A stretch of 64,000 nt of DNA from Aminobacter sp. AP02. GTDB taxonomy: Bacteria > Pseudomonadota > Alphaproteobacteria > Rhizobiales > Rhizobiaceae. The notes beneath the pieces are model-generated. The model was not told where the DNA came from and searched no databases. It was given only the letters and a program-made list of their open reading frames with translations. This document shows positions 47,203 through 55,678 of this stretch, piece by piece (the first letter of the stretch is position 1; every line of letters begins with the position of its first letter). Location of the stretch: NCBI RefSeq assembly GCF_003148805.1, contig NZ_QGGX01000009.1, forward strand, positions 186,001-250,000. The letters are read 5' to 3'. The position numbers and the translations under genes were made by a program.

Positions 47203-48503
47203 CCAGCTTCTCCCGTCGCGGCGCCTGCCCGGCGCTATCGGCCCCGATGCAGACTGGCGACGGCCTGCTCGTTCGGATCAATCCGCTCGCTGGTGAACTT
47301 TCGTCCAGGACTTTGATCGAACTCGCGGAATCCGCCGCGCGTCATGGCAACGGCATCGTCGAGGTAACCGCGCGGGGCAGCATCCAGATCAGGGGACTTA
47401 CGGAGGACAGCGCATGTCTGTTGGCCGGGGAGGTCGATACGCTCGGCATCGCCGTTCGCACGGGCGTGCCCGTCGACACCAGCCCGCTCGGCGGCATCGA
47501 TCCGGCTGAAGTAGCCGACCCCGCTCCTCTCGCAGCAGCCATCCGCGCCGGTATTGAAGACGCTGGCCTTGCGTCGCGTCTTGGCCCCAAGGTTTCAATT
47601 GTCGTCGACGGTCGCGGCCAGATCGGGCTCGCCGCTATCATGGGCGATGTCAGGCTGGTGGCGGCCGACGCCACGCGCTGGCGCATATCCGTTGGTGGCG
47701 ACGAGGCGGCGGCAACTTTCATCGGAGAGCATGACGGCGTGGCCGCGTGCGCTGTCGCGCTGGACACGCTTCGCGCCGTAGCCACAATGGGCCGAGAAGG
47801 CCGGGGCCGCGACCTCGGGCTGCCGCAGAGCGCAGATGAATCAAAACCTGAACCGCTCCCGACAACCGGCTCATCTCCCATCGGAATCCTCCCCCTGGCC
47901 GACGACCGAATCGTCCTCGGCGTCGGCCTGCCCTTCGGCAGCATCGACGCCCAAACGCTTATTGCCTTCTGTACGGTCGCGACCGAACTCGGCGCCACCG
48001 GCATCCGCCCCGCTCCCGGCCGAACCCTCCTGGTCATGGGCCTTGCATCCGCTTCCGCAGACACCCTCACCGCCACCGCCACATCCCTCGGCCTCGTCAC
48101 CTCGCCCGCTGACGCCCGCATCCGCATCGCCGCCTGCCCCGGCGCGCCGGCCTGCGCGTCGGGCATGATCGCCGCGCGCGACGTCGCTGCCGACATTGCG
48201 GCAGAGCTCGGTGAAAGCCTCGACCCGACGCTGTCGCTCCATGTCTCCGGCTGCGCCAAGGGCTGCGCCCACCCCGGCCCGGCAACCGTCACCATCGTCG
48301 GTGACGAAAAAGGCGCGGCATTTGTCGTCGGCGGAACGGCGAAGGGCCTTCCGGCCGCCTACACCGCGGGATATGAAGCCGCGCGCGGCATGGGCCGCCT
48401 CACGAAATTGCTCGCCCAGGAGCGCAAGCCGGACGAAGATGCCGCCGCTTGCCTCGCAAGGCTGGGCGCAAAGCGCCTCGCGCAAGCTCTGGCACAGGAA
48501 TGA
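47199..48503 (+). CDS. cobG: Precorrin-3B synthase CobG
   Basis: A 434-residue protein of the nitrite/sulfite reductase ferredoxin-like family that converts precorrin-3A to precorrin-3B using oxygen. N-terminal RRGACPALSAPMQTGDGLLVRI is typical, as are the cluster cysteines CPGAPAC (about residues 315-321) and SGCAKGCAHPGPA near residue 352, which bind the [4Fe-4S] centre. Its presence marks the oxygen-dependent pathway. The ATG at 47199 overlaps the cobN stop by 4 nt; an upstream ATG at 47121 lies inside cobN. The middle part (about 200-270) is less conserved. Confidence 0.92.
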   Translation: MTSFSRRGACPALSAPMQTGDGLLVRINPLAGELSSRTLIELAESAARHGNGIVEVTARGSIQIRGLTEDSACLLAGEVDTLGIAVRTGVPVDTSPLGGIDPAEVADPAPLAAAIRAGIEDAGLASRLGPKVSIVVDGRGQIGLAAIMGDVRLVAADATRWRISVGGDEAAATFIGEHDGVAACAVALDTLRAVATMGREGRGRDLGLPQSADESKPEPLPTTGSSPIGILPLADDRIVLGVGLPFGSIDAQTLIAFCTVATELGATGIRPAPGRTLLVMGLASASADTLTATATSLGLVTSPADARIRIAACPGAPACASGMIAARDVAADIAAELGESLDPTLSLHVSGCAKGCAHPGPATVTIVGDEKGAAFVVGGTAKGLPAAYTAGYEAARGMGRLTKLLAQERKPDEDAAACLARLGAKRLAQALAQE

Positions 48504-48505
48504 AC

Positions 48506-49138
48506 ATGGCCGCCTACGACTACATCCATGATGGCACGGCCATCTACGAACGCTCCTTCGCCATCATCCGCGCCGAGGCCGATCTCGCGCGCTTCTCGGA
48601 CGATGAAGCCGACGTCGCGGTGCGCATGATCCATGCCTGCGGCCTGGTCGACGCGGCCGAGCATTTTGTCTTCTCCGAAAACTTCGTCTCCGCCGCGAGG
48701 ACAGCGCTCCAATCCGGCGCGCCGATCTTCTGCGACGCCGAGATGGTGGCGCGCGGCGTCACCCGCGCCCGCCTGCCCGCTGACAACGAGGTGATCTGCA
48801 CGCTGCGCGACGAGCGAACCGCCGACATCGCCAAGGCGATCGGCAACACCCGCTCCGCCGCCGCGATCGATCTCTGGATGGACAGGCTAGCGGGCTCGGT
48901 CGTCGCCATCGGCAATGCGCCGACGGCCCTGTTCTATCTGCTCGAAAAGCTGCGCGACGGCGCACCCAAGCCGGCCGCGATCATCGGCATGCCGGTCGGC
49001 TTTGTCGGTGCAGCCGAATCCAAGGATGCGCTGGCCGAGAACTCCTATGGTGTACCCTACGCCATCGTGCGCGGCCGCCTCGGCGGCAGCGCCATGACGG
49101 CAGCCGCCCTCAATTCGCTGGCGAGGCCCGGCGTATGA
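48506..49138 (+). CDS. cobH: Precorrin-8X methylmutase CobH
   Basis: A 210-residue methylmutase that moves the C11 methyl to C12, giving hydrogenobyrinic acid. Conserved segments are the YERSFAIIRAEADLARF stretch, RMIHACGLVDAAEHFVFS with the catalytic histidine, IFCDAEMVARGVTRARLP and GNAPTALFYLLE. Two ATGs compete: 48500, which overlaps the cobG stop by 4 nt, and 48506, which has AGGA at the correct 6-nt distance; I prefer 48506. cobI overlaps the stop. Confidence 0.94.
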   Translation: MAAYDYIHDGTAIYERSFAIIRAEADLARFSDDEADVAVRMIHACGLVDAAEHFVFSENFVSAARTALQSGAPIFCDAEMVARGVTRARLPADNEVICTLRDERTADIAKAIGNTRSAAAIDLWMDRLAGSVVAIGNAPTALFYLLEKLRDGAPKPAAIIGMPVGFVGAAESKDALAENSYGVPYAIVRGRLGGSAMTAAALNSLARPGV

Positions 49139-49887
49139 GTGCGGCTGCTACAAAGGGTCGCCTCATCGGCGTCGGAACCGGCCCCGGCGACCCCGAACTG
49201 ATGACGGTCAAGGCCGTGCGTGCGCTGGCCGAAGCCGACGTGATCGCGCATTTTTCCAAGCGCGGCGCCAACGGCAACGCCCGCACCATCACCGAGGCGC
49301 ATTTCCGCGACGACGTGATCGAGCTGCCGCTGGTCTATCCGGTTACGGTCGAGATCGACAAGGATCACGACGACTACCGCTCGGCGATCATCGGCTTCTA
49401 TGAGGAATCGGCGCAGGCCGTCGCCGCCCATCTCGATCAGGGCCGCACCGTCGCCATCCTGTCCGAAGGCGACCCGCTGTTTTATGGCTCCTACATGCAC
49501 TTGCATGTACGCCTGTCGCATCTCTACCCGACCGAGGTCATTCCCGGCGTCACCGCCATGTCCGGCTGCTGGTCGCAGACAAGCGTGCCGATCGTGCAAG
49601 GCGACGACGTGCTGTCGGTGCTTCCTGGCACCATGAGCGAGTTCGAACTCACCCGCCGCCTCGCCGACACCGACGCCGCCGTCATCATGAAGGTCGGCCG
49701 CAACCTGCCCAAGATCCGCAAGGCGCTGGAGGCGACGGGGAAGCTTGGCCGCGCGCTCTATGTCGAACGCGGTACCATGCCGAACACCCAACACATGCGG
49801 CTCGTAGACAAGACAGACGACAAGGCACCCTATTTCGCCATCGTGCTGGTGCCTGGCTGGGCCGGCAGGCCGGGAGCGGACCAGTGA
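49135..49887 (+). CDS. cobI: Precorrin-2 C20-methyltransferase CobI
   Basis: A 250-residue SAM-dependent tetrapyrrole methylase. GVGTGPGDPELMTVKAVRAL is the N-terminal signature, LSEGDPLFYGSYMHLHVRL is the SAM-binding loop, and PGVTAMSGCWSQ is specific for the CobI/CbiL C20 group. It makes precorrin-3A. The start overlaps cobH by 4 nt, and its stop overlaps the GTG start of cobJ. Confidence 0.95.
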   Translation: MSAAATKGRLIGVGTGPGDPELMTVKAVRALAEADVIAHFSKRGANGNARTITEAHFRDDVIELPLVYPVTVEIDKDHDDYRSAIIGFYEESAQAVAAHLDQGRTVAILSEGDPLFYGSYMHLHVRLSHLYPTEVIPGVTAMSGCWSQTSVPIVQGDDVLSVLPGTMSEFELTRRLADTDAAVIMKVGRNLPKIRKALEATGKLGRALYVERGTMPNTQHMRLVDKTDDKAPYFAIVLVPGWAGRPGADQ

Positions 49888-50648
49888 GCGGCCGCCTCGT
49901 CGTCATCGGCCTCGGCCCCGGCAATCCGGACCAGATCACGCCCGAGGCCAGCCGCGCTATCGCCGAGGCGAGCCATTTCTATGGCTACAAACCCTATCTC
50001 GACCGCCTCGAGCTGCGCGCCGACCAGACCCGCGTCGCCTCCGACAATCGCGAGGAAATCTCGCGCTCCAATGCAGCACTTGAGATGGCGGCGAGCGGCC
50101 ACAGCGTTGCAGTGGTTTCGGGCGGCGACCCCGGCGTCTTCGCCATGGCCGCGGCCGTCTGCGAAGCCATCGAGGCAGGCCCCAAGGAATGGCGCGACAT
50201 CGACCTCGCAGTCGTTCCCGGCGTAACCGCCATGTTGGCCGTCGCTGCCCGCACCGGCGCGCCGCTCGGCCACGATTTTTGTGCCATCAACCTGTCGGAC
50301 AATCTGAAGCCGTGGGATCTGGTCGAGCGTCGCCTGGTCGCCGTCGCCCAGGCTGGCTTCGTCATCTCGCTCTACAATCCGATCAGCAAGGCCCGCCCCT
50401 GGCAGCTCGGTAGCGCGCTCGAGACGCTGCGCGCCCATCTGCCTGCGACGACCCCCGTCATCTTCGGCCGCGCCGCCGGCCGGCCCGACGAACGCATCGA
50501 GATTGTCACGCTTGGCGAAGCAGTTCCGGAAAAAGCCGACATGGCGACCTGCGTCGTCATCGGCTCGCCGGAAACGCGCCTGATCGAACGCTCCGGCAAG
50601 CCCCCGCTGGTCTACACGCCGCGCTTTTCGGCCGGGGTGGCGAAATGA
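49884..50648 (+). CDS. cobJ: Precorrin-3B C17-methyltransferase CobJ
   Basis: A 254-residue tetrapyrrole methylase that contracts the ring to give precorrin-4. VIGLGPGNPDQITPEASRAI, YGYKPYLDRL, SGGDPGVFAMAAAV and CAINLSDNLKPWD are the CobJ/CbiH signatures. It uses a GTG start (49884) that overlaps the cobI stop as GTGA. Its 3' end overlaps the convergent cobK by 37 bp. The next same-strand gene, cobL, begins 732 bp later, beyond cobK. Confidence 0.95.
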   Translation: MSGRLVVIGLGPGNPDQITPEASRAIAEASHFYGYKPYLDRLELRADQTRVASDNREEISRSNAALEMAASGHSVAVVSGGDPGVFAMAAAVCEAIEAGPKEWRDIDLAVVPGVTAMLAVAARTGAPLGHDFCAINLSDNLKPWDLVERRLVAVAQAGFVISLYNPISKARPWQLGSALETLRAHLPATTPVIFGRAAGRPDERIEIVTLGEAVPEKADMATCVVIGSPETRLIERSGKPPLVYTPRFSAGVAK

Positions 50649-51379
50649 TCGACCATTTCGGCCATGGCGGACACGCTCGGAGCCGACGGCACGTCGGGCA
50701 ACTGTGGCCGGCGAAACAGGATAACCTCGATGCCGAGTTGCCGCGCCGCCGCGATCTTGCCGTACGTCGCCTGCCCGCCGCTGTTCTTGGCAACGATGAC
50801 GTCGATCCTTTGCGCTTCGAGCAGCGCCCGCTCGTCGGCTTCGGCAAACGGCCCACGCGCAAGGATATAGGTGGCGTCGGGCACTCCGAGCGGCGGGGTG
50901 ATCGGATCGACGCTGCGAATGACATAGGCATGCTGGGGCGCCGTCTCGAAAGCAGCCACCTCCTGCCGGCCGAGCGCCAGGAACACGCGGCGCGGCTTAT
51001 GGCCCAGCGCGGCAACCGCTTGATCGCCGTCGTCCAGCAGCGTCCAGCGGTCTCCCTCGACCGGCTCCCAGCCGGGACGACGCAGGGCGAGGATCGGCAC
51101 ACCGGAAATGCGCGCCGCCTCCGCCGCGTTGGCCGAGATGCGCGCCGCATAAGGATGCGTGGCGTCGATCATGAGGTCGGACTTGTGCTCGGCCAGCCAT
51201 TCGGCCAGCCCCCGCGCGCCGCCGAACCCGCCCACGCGCACCGGCACCGGCTGCGCGACCGGATTTTCGGTGCGCCCGGCCAGCGACAGCGTGATGTCGA
51301 GGTCGCCGCGCGCGGCAAGCCGGGCCGCCAGCTGCCGCGCTTCGGTGGTGCCGCCCAAAATCAGGATACGGTGGGTCAT
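50612..51379 (-). CDS. cobK: Precorrin-6A reductase CobK
   Basis: A 255-residue NADPH-dependent precorrin-6A reductase on the strand opposite to the surrounding operon. ILILGGTTEARQLAARL at the N-terminus, IDATHPYAARISANAAEA and VFLALGRQEV are typical, and NSGGQATYGKIAAARQLGI near the end is the CobK signature. Its start codon (51377-51379, or one codon earlier at 51382) touches the divergent cobL start, and its last 37 bp overlap cobJ. The gene is thus transcribed wholly antisense to the putative cobJ-cobL readthrough RNA. Confidence 0.94.
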   Translation of the reverse strand: MTHRILILGGTTEARQLAARLAARGDLDITLSLAGRTENPVAQPVPVRVGGFGGARGLAEWLAEHKSDLMIDATHPYAARISANAAEAARISGVPILALRRPGWEPVEGDRWTLLDDGDQAVAALGHKPRRVFLALGRQEVAAFETAPQHAYVIRSVDPITPPLGVPDATYILARGPFAEADERALLEAQRIDVIVAKNSGGQATYGKIAAARQLGIEVILFRRPQLPDVPSAPSVSAMAEMVDHFATPAEKRGV

Positions 51380-51380
51380 C

Positions 51381-52613
51381 ATGCCTGCTGAGTTCAACGC
51401 ACCGACGAAAAAATGGCTGACCGTCGTCGGCATCGGCGAGGACGGTGTAGCGGGTCTCGGCGACGAGGCCAAGCAAGCGATTTCAGCCGCAAGCCATGTC
51501 TTCGGCGGCAAGCGCCACCTGACGCTTGCGACCGGATTGATACGCGGCGAGGCACGGCCATGGCCGGTGCCCTTCGATGCCGGAATGCGCGACGTCGTTG
51601 CGCTGTACGGCAAGAACGTATGCGTGCTGGCATCAGGTGATCCCTTCCTACACGGCGTCGGCGCCACCTTGGCCCGCGCCGTCCCGTCGACCGAAATGCG
51701 CGTCCTGCCAGCCCCGTCCGCCTTTTCGCTGGCGGCATCCCGGCTCGGCTGGGCGCTGCAGGATATCGAGACGATCTCGCTGCACGGCCACGCCATCGAC
51801 CTGATCCGCCCGCTTCTGCATCAGGGCGCGCGCATCATTGCCCTCACCTCCGACGAGAAAGCGCCAGTCCAGATTGCCAGGCTGCTCGCGGAAAGCGGCT
51901 TCGGCCAATCGCGCGTGACGGTGCTGGAAGCGCTCGGTGGTGAAAACGAGCTTATCCGCACGACGGTCGCCGCCTCATTCGACCTCGAAAACATCAATCC
52001 GCTCAACGTGCTGGCGCTTGAGCTTGAATCAACCCCGCAGGCGCGCATCTTACCATTGGCCTCCGGCCTGCCCGACGAATTGTTCGAGCATGACGGCCAG
52101 ATCACCAAGCGCGAGATCCGCGCAGTCACGCTGTCCACCCTCGCCCCGCGCCGTGGCGAGTTGCTGTGGGACATCGGCGCCGGCTCCGGCTCGATCTCCA
52201 TCGAATGGATGCTCTGCCACACGTCCCTACGCGCCATCGCCATCGAGGCGAATGCCGAACGCGCCGAGCGCATCGAGCGCAACGCCAGCGGCTGCGGCGT
52301 GCCGGGCTTGCGGATTGTCAAAGGTGCAGCGCCCGAGGCACTCGCCGAGCTCCCCACGCCCGACGTGATCTTCATCGGCGGCGGCGGATCGGAAACAGGC
52401 GTCTTCGATGCCGCAATTGCAGCCCTTCTGCCCGGCGGCCGGCTTGTCGCCAATGCCGTCACGCTCGAAATGGAAGCCCTGCTGTTTGCGCGCCATGCCG
52501 CGCTCGGCGGCGACCTTCTCCGTCTTCAAGTCTCCCGCGCCGCCCCTGTTGGCTCGATGACCGGCTGGCGGCCGGCGATGCCGGTCACGCAATGGAGCTG
52601 GGTAAAGCCATGA
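51381..52613 (+). CDS. cobL: Precorrin-6Y C5,15-methyltransferase (decarboxylating) CobL
   Basis: A 410-residue fusion of a CbiE-type methylase (residues 1-210; [40 protein letters not shown]) with a CbiT-type decarboxylating methylase (residues 235-410; [27 protein letters not shown]). This two-domain form is normal for the aerobic pathway. The ATG at 51381 lies within the CATCATG shared with cobK. The stop overlaps the cobE ATG. Confidence 0.94.
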   Translation: MPAEFNAPTKKWLTVVGIGEDGVAGLGDEAKQAISAASHVFGGKRHLTLATGLIRGEARPWPVPFDAGMRDVVALYGKNVCVLASGDPFLHGVGATLARAVPSTEMRVLPAPSAFSLAASRLGWALQDIETISLHGHAIDLIRPLLHQGARIIALTSDEKAPVQIARLLAESGFGQSRVTVLEALGGENELIRTTVAASFDLENINPLNVLALELESTPQARILPLASGLPDELFEHDGQITKREIRAVTLSTLAPRRGELLWDIGAGSGSISIEWMLCHTSLRAIAIEANAERAERIERNASGCGVPGLRIVKGAAPEALAELPTPDVIFIGGGGSETGVFDAAIAALLPGGRLVANAVTLEMEALLFARHAALGGDLLRLQVSRAAPVGSMTGWRPAMPVTQWSWVKP

Positions 52614-52996
52614 TGGTCGCAGGCATTGGCTGCCGCAAAGGCGCAGCACACGAAGACATCTTGTCCGCAATCGAAACCGCTCTAGAAGCTCACGGCCTCG
52701 TGGTCACGGCGCTGACGGCGCTGGCAACGGCAAGCCTGAAACACGACGAGCCCGGCATACTCGCAGCCGCCCGCCGCCTCGACCTGCCGCTGCTAGTCAT
52801 CGACGACGCGGCGCTGTCGGCCGTCGCTGGCCGCACGCTCAGCCATTCCCAAGCCTCGCAGAAAGCCACCGGCACGCCGTCCGTCTCCGAGGCGTCTGCC
52901 CTCGCCGCCGCAGGCACCGACGCCACTCTGCTCGGTCCGCGCACGATTGTCGGCCCCGCCACTTGCGCCATCGCCACCTCTGGAGCCACAGCTTGA
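52610..52996 (+). CDS. cobE: CobE / CbiG C-terminal-domain protein
   Basis: A 128-residue protein of the CobE/GbiG C-terminal family, with [20 protein letters not shown] at the start and [22 protein letters not shown] in the middle. In the aerobic pathway CobE is required in vivo but its exact chemistry is uncertain; in the CbiG protein the same domain accompanies ring opening. The ATG at 52610 overlaps the cobL stop by 4 nt; an ATG 18 nt upstream is possible. The TTG start of cobM overlaps the stop. Confidence 0.88.
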   Translation: MMVAGIGCRKGAAHEDILSAIETALEAHGLVVTALTALATASLKHDEPGILAAARRLDLPLLVIDDAALSAVAGRTLSHSQASQKATGTPSVSEASALAAAGTDATLLGPRTIVGPATCAIATSGATA

Positions 52997-53757
52997 CCGT
53001 TCATTTCATTGGCGCCGGCCCGGGCGCGGCAGACCTCATCACCCTGCGCGGCAGCCGCCTGCTCGGTGCATGCCCGGTCTGCCTCTATGCCGGCTCCATC
53101 GTCTCGCCGGAGCTTTTGACCTATTGCCCCAGCGATGCCCGGCTGGTCGACACCGCCCCCATGTCGCTCGACGAGATCGAGGCCGAGTATGTCGCGGCTC
53201 ACAACGCCGGCCACGACGTCGCCCGCCTGCATTCGGGCGATCTATCGGTGTGGAGCGCGGTCGCCGAGCAGATCCGCCGGCTAGAGAAGCACGGCATACC
53301 CTACACGCTCACCCCCGGGGTGCCATCCTTCGCCGCTGCCGCGGCAGCGCTGAAGCGCGAGCTGACAATCCCGGAAGTCGCCCAGAGTTTGGTGCTCACC
53401 CGAACCTCCGGCCGCGCCTCGAAGATGCCGCCCGGCGAAACCCTCGCCGGATTCGGCCGCACGGGTGCGACGCTCGCGGTGCATCTGTCGATCCACGCCA
53501 TCGACCAGGTCGTGGCGGAGCTTGTACCGCATTACGGCCCGGAGTGCCCCGTCGCCGTCGTCTTCCGCGCCTCCTGGCCGGATGAGCGCATCGTCAGGGG
53601 GACGCTGGAGACAATTGCGGCCGAACTGGCGAAGGACCCGATCGAGCGCACCGCCATCATCTTCGTCGGCCAGTCGCTGGCTTCAGAGGATTTCCGCGAA
53701 AGCTCGCTCTACGACGCCTATTATCAGCGCCGCTTCAGGGGACGCGACGGGTTATGA
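52993..53757 (+). CDS. cobM: Precorrin-4 C11-methyltransferase CobM
   Basis: A 254-residue tetrapyrrole methylase that makes precorrin-5. [50 protein letters not shown] and [13 protein letters not shown] are the CobM/CbiF signatures. It starts at TTG (52993-52995), overlapping the cobE stop as TTGA; an upstream frame start at 52963 reads cobE in another frame. The 3' end overlaps convergent cbiD by 34 bp. Confidence 0.94.
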   Translation: MTVHFIGAGPGAADLITLRGSRLLGACPVCLYAGSIVSPELLTYCPSDARLVDTAPMSLDEIEAEYVAAHNAGHDVARLHSGDLSVWSAVAEQIRRLEKHGIPYTLTPGVPSFAAAAAALKRELTIPEVAQSLVLTRTSGRASKMPPGETLAGFGRTGATLAVHLSIHAIDQVVAELVPHYGPECPVAVVFRASWPDERIVRGTLETIAAELAKDPIERTAIIFVGQSLASEDFRESSLYDAYYQRRFRGRDGL

Positions 53758-54839
53758 GACGGCGCGAAGGGCGCATGCCCCCTCAATTCGCCCTCGCGGT
53801 TGAAGACAAGTATCTCGACCGCGATGTCGGGATTGTCGAACACGGCAGCCGCCGTGCGCCAGGCAGCGCTTGCGACAGCATCGCCGATGGCGATACCGGC
53901 CTTGTTGGCCTCTATGAAGGCCTCGGCCACCGTGTTGGCTCCCTTGATGCGGACCTGGAGCTCGGCATCGGCGCCGGCCTCGACGGCAACCGCAGCCAAG
54001 CCGTCGAGATCGGCCGAGCCACGGCTCGAATGCAGGTCGAGCAGCCCCTGCGCAAGCTTGGTCATCTTGGCGACGCCGCCGGCTATCGTCACCTTCGGCA
54101 CCGGATGGGCACGGATGTATTTGAGCATGCCACCGACGAAGTCGCCCATGTCGATCAGTTGCACCTCGTGCAGGCCATGGAATTTTTGGACCGCCATCTC
54201 GGAGGCGTTGCCGGTCGAGCCCGCGACATGATCGAAACCCATGGCGCGCGAAACGTCTATGCCGCGATGGATAGAATGAATCCAGGCCGAGCAGGAATAG
54301 GGAATGACGATGCCGGTCGTTCCAAGGATCGAGATGCCGCCGAGGATGCCCAGGCGCGGGTTCAGCGTCTTGAGCGCCATGTCCTCGCCGCCGGCGACGG
54401 AAATCTCGACCTCGACATCGGCGCCCTCGCCCAGCACCTCGGCGACGACACCCGCGATCATCTTGCGCGGCACCGGGTTGATCGAGGCTTCGCCCGGCGG
54501 GATAGGCAGACCCGGTCGCGTCACGGTGCCGACGCCCTTGCCCGCCCGGAACACCACGCCGCAGCCGGCCGTGCCCGGCCGCACCGTGCTCATCACAAGC
54601 GCGCCATGCGTCACGTCGGGATCGTCGCCGGCGTCCTTGACGATGCCGGCCATCGCCCAGTCGTCGCCGCGCTCGTGTCTCGCCAAGGCGAAGGCCACGT
54701 TCTGACCGCCCGGCAGCACGATCTCCACCGGGTCGGGAAACTGCCCCATATTCAAAGCCACGCACGCCGCCTTCGTGGCAGCGGTAGCGCAGGCACCTGT
54801 TGTCCAGCCGCGCTTGAGCGGACGATCTTCTTCATTCAT
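53724..54839 (-). CDS. cbiD: Cobalt-precorrin-5B C1-methyltransferase CbiD family, on the opposite strand
   Basis: A 371-residue CbiD protein with the family blocks [39 protein letters not shown]-like [18 protein letters not shown] and [15 protein letters not shown]. CbiD performs the C1 methylation in the anaerobic pathway; in several alphaproteobacteria it replaces CobF in the aerobic one, and no cobF is in the window. The ATG at 54839 is preferred; GTG at 54890 would add 17 residues. The gene lies antisense within the cob operon, overlapping cobM by 34 bp and starting 54 bp from the divergent cobA. Confidence 0.93.
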   Translation of the reverse strand: MNEEDRPLKRGWTTGACATAATKAACVALNMGQFPDPVEIVLPGGQNVAFALARHERGDDWAMAGIVKDAGDDPDVTHGALVMSTVRPGTAGCGVVFRAGKGVGTVTRPGLPIPPGEASINPVPRKMIAGVVAEVLGEGADVEVEISVAGGEDMALKTLNPRLGILGGISILGTTGIVIPYSCSAWIHSIHRGIDVSRAMGFDHVAGSTGNASEMAVQKFHGLHEVQLIDMGDFVGGMLKYIRAHPVPKVTIAGGVAKMTKLAQGLLDLHSSRGSADLDGLAAVAVEAGADAELQVRIKGANTVAEAFIEANKAGIAIGDAVASAAWRTAAAVFDNPDIAVEILVFNREGELRGHAPFAPSHNPSRPLKRR

Positions 54840-54892
54840 GACGCGATCTATAGGCTGGCCGGGCCGGCGCGTCATCGCCGAAAGCGACACGC

Positions 54893-55678
54893 ATGAGCCT
54901 CGAAAATGCCATCTCGCGTCTGAACTACAGGCAGCACCAGCTAGAACCCGGCCATATCTGGCTGGCCGGCGCCGGCCCCGGCGATCCCGGACTGCTGACG
55001 CTCGACGTCTTGTCGGCGCTCGCCCAGGCCGACGCGCTGGTACATGACGCCCTGGTGTCGCCCGAAATCGTCGCGGTCGCCGAACAGGCCGAAAAATTCT
55101 TCGTCGGCAAACGGGGCGGCAGGTTGTCGATCCCGCAGGGCGACATCAACGCACTGCTGGTCAGGCTGGCACGCGAAGGCCGCAAGGTCGTGCGGCTCAA
55201 GGGTGGCCATCCCTTCGTCTTCGGCCGGGGTGCCGAGGAAGCACTGGTGCTGACCCGCGAAAACATCCCCTGGCGCGTACTGTCGGGCGTAACCTCCGCC
55301 TTCGGCGGCCTGTCTTCGGCGGGCATCCCGGCCACCATGCGCGGTGTCAACGGCGCGATCATTCTCGCCACCGGCTTTGCCGCCGTCAGTGACGACCGCC
55401 CCGATTGGGCAGCGCTTGCCCGCACCGGCCAACCCATCGTCATCTATATGGGCCTGACACACATGGCCGAGACCGTGGCCGAGCTGATGGCGGGCGGCCT
55501 GTCGGCGGATACGCCCTCCGCTTTCGTCGAGAACGCCTCGATGCCCGAGGAGCGTACGGTCACCGCCACGCTGGGCACGCTGATCGCCACCGCCGAGCGC
55601 GAAAAAGTGGTCTCGCCATCGCTCATCGTCGTCGGCGGCATCGTTTCGCTGCGCGCCGAACTTGTGGGGCAGAAGTGA
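54893..55678 (+). CDS. cobA: Uroporphyrinogen-III C-methyltransferase CobA
   Basis: A 261-residue SUMT that makes precorrin-2 with two SAM. LAGAGPGDPGLLTLDVLSAL, RLKGGHPFVFGRGAEEA, SGVTSAFGGLSSAGIPATMRG and IVIYMGLTHMAETVAELM are all typical. It is monofunctional: there is no fused CysG dehydrogenase or HemD. It is the first plus-strand gene after cbiD, 1135 bp from cobM. The stop overlaps the GTG start of cobB. Confidence 0.95.
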   Translation: MSLENAISRLNYRQHQLEPGHIWLAGAGPGDPGLLTLDVLSALAQADALVHDALVSPEIVAVAEQAEKFFVGKRGGRLSIPQGDINALLVRLAREGRKVVRLKGGHPFVFGRGAEEALVLTRENIPWRVLSGVTSAFGGLSSAGIPATMRGVNGAIILATGFAAVSDDRPDWAALARTGQPIVIYMGLTHMAETVAELMAGGLSADTPSAFVENASMPEERTVTATLGTLIATAEREKVVSPSLIVVGGIVSLRAELVGQK

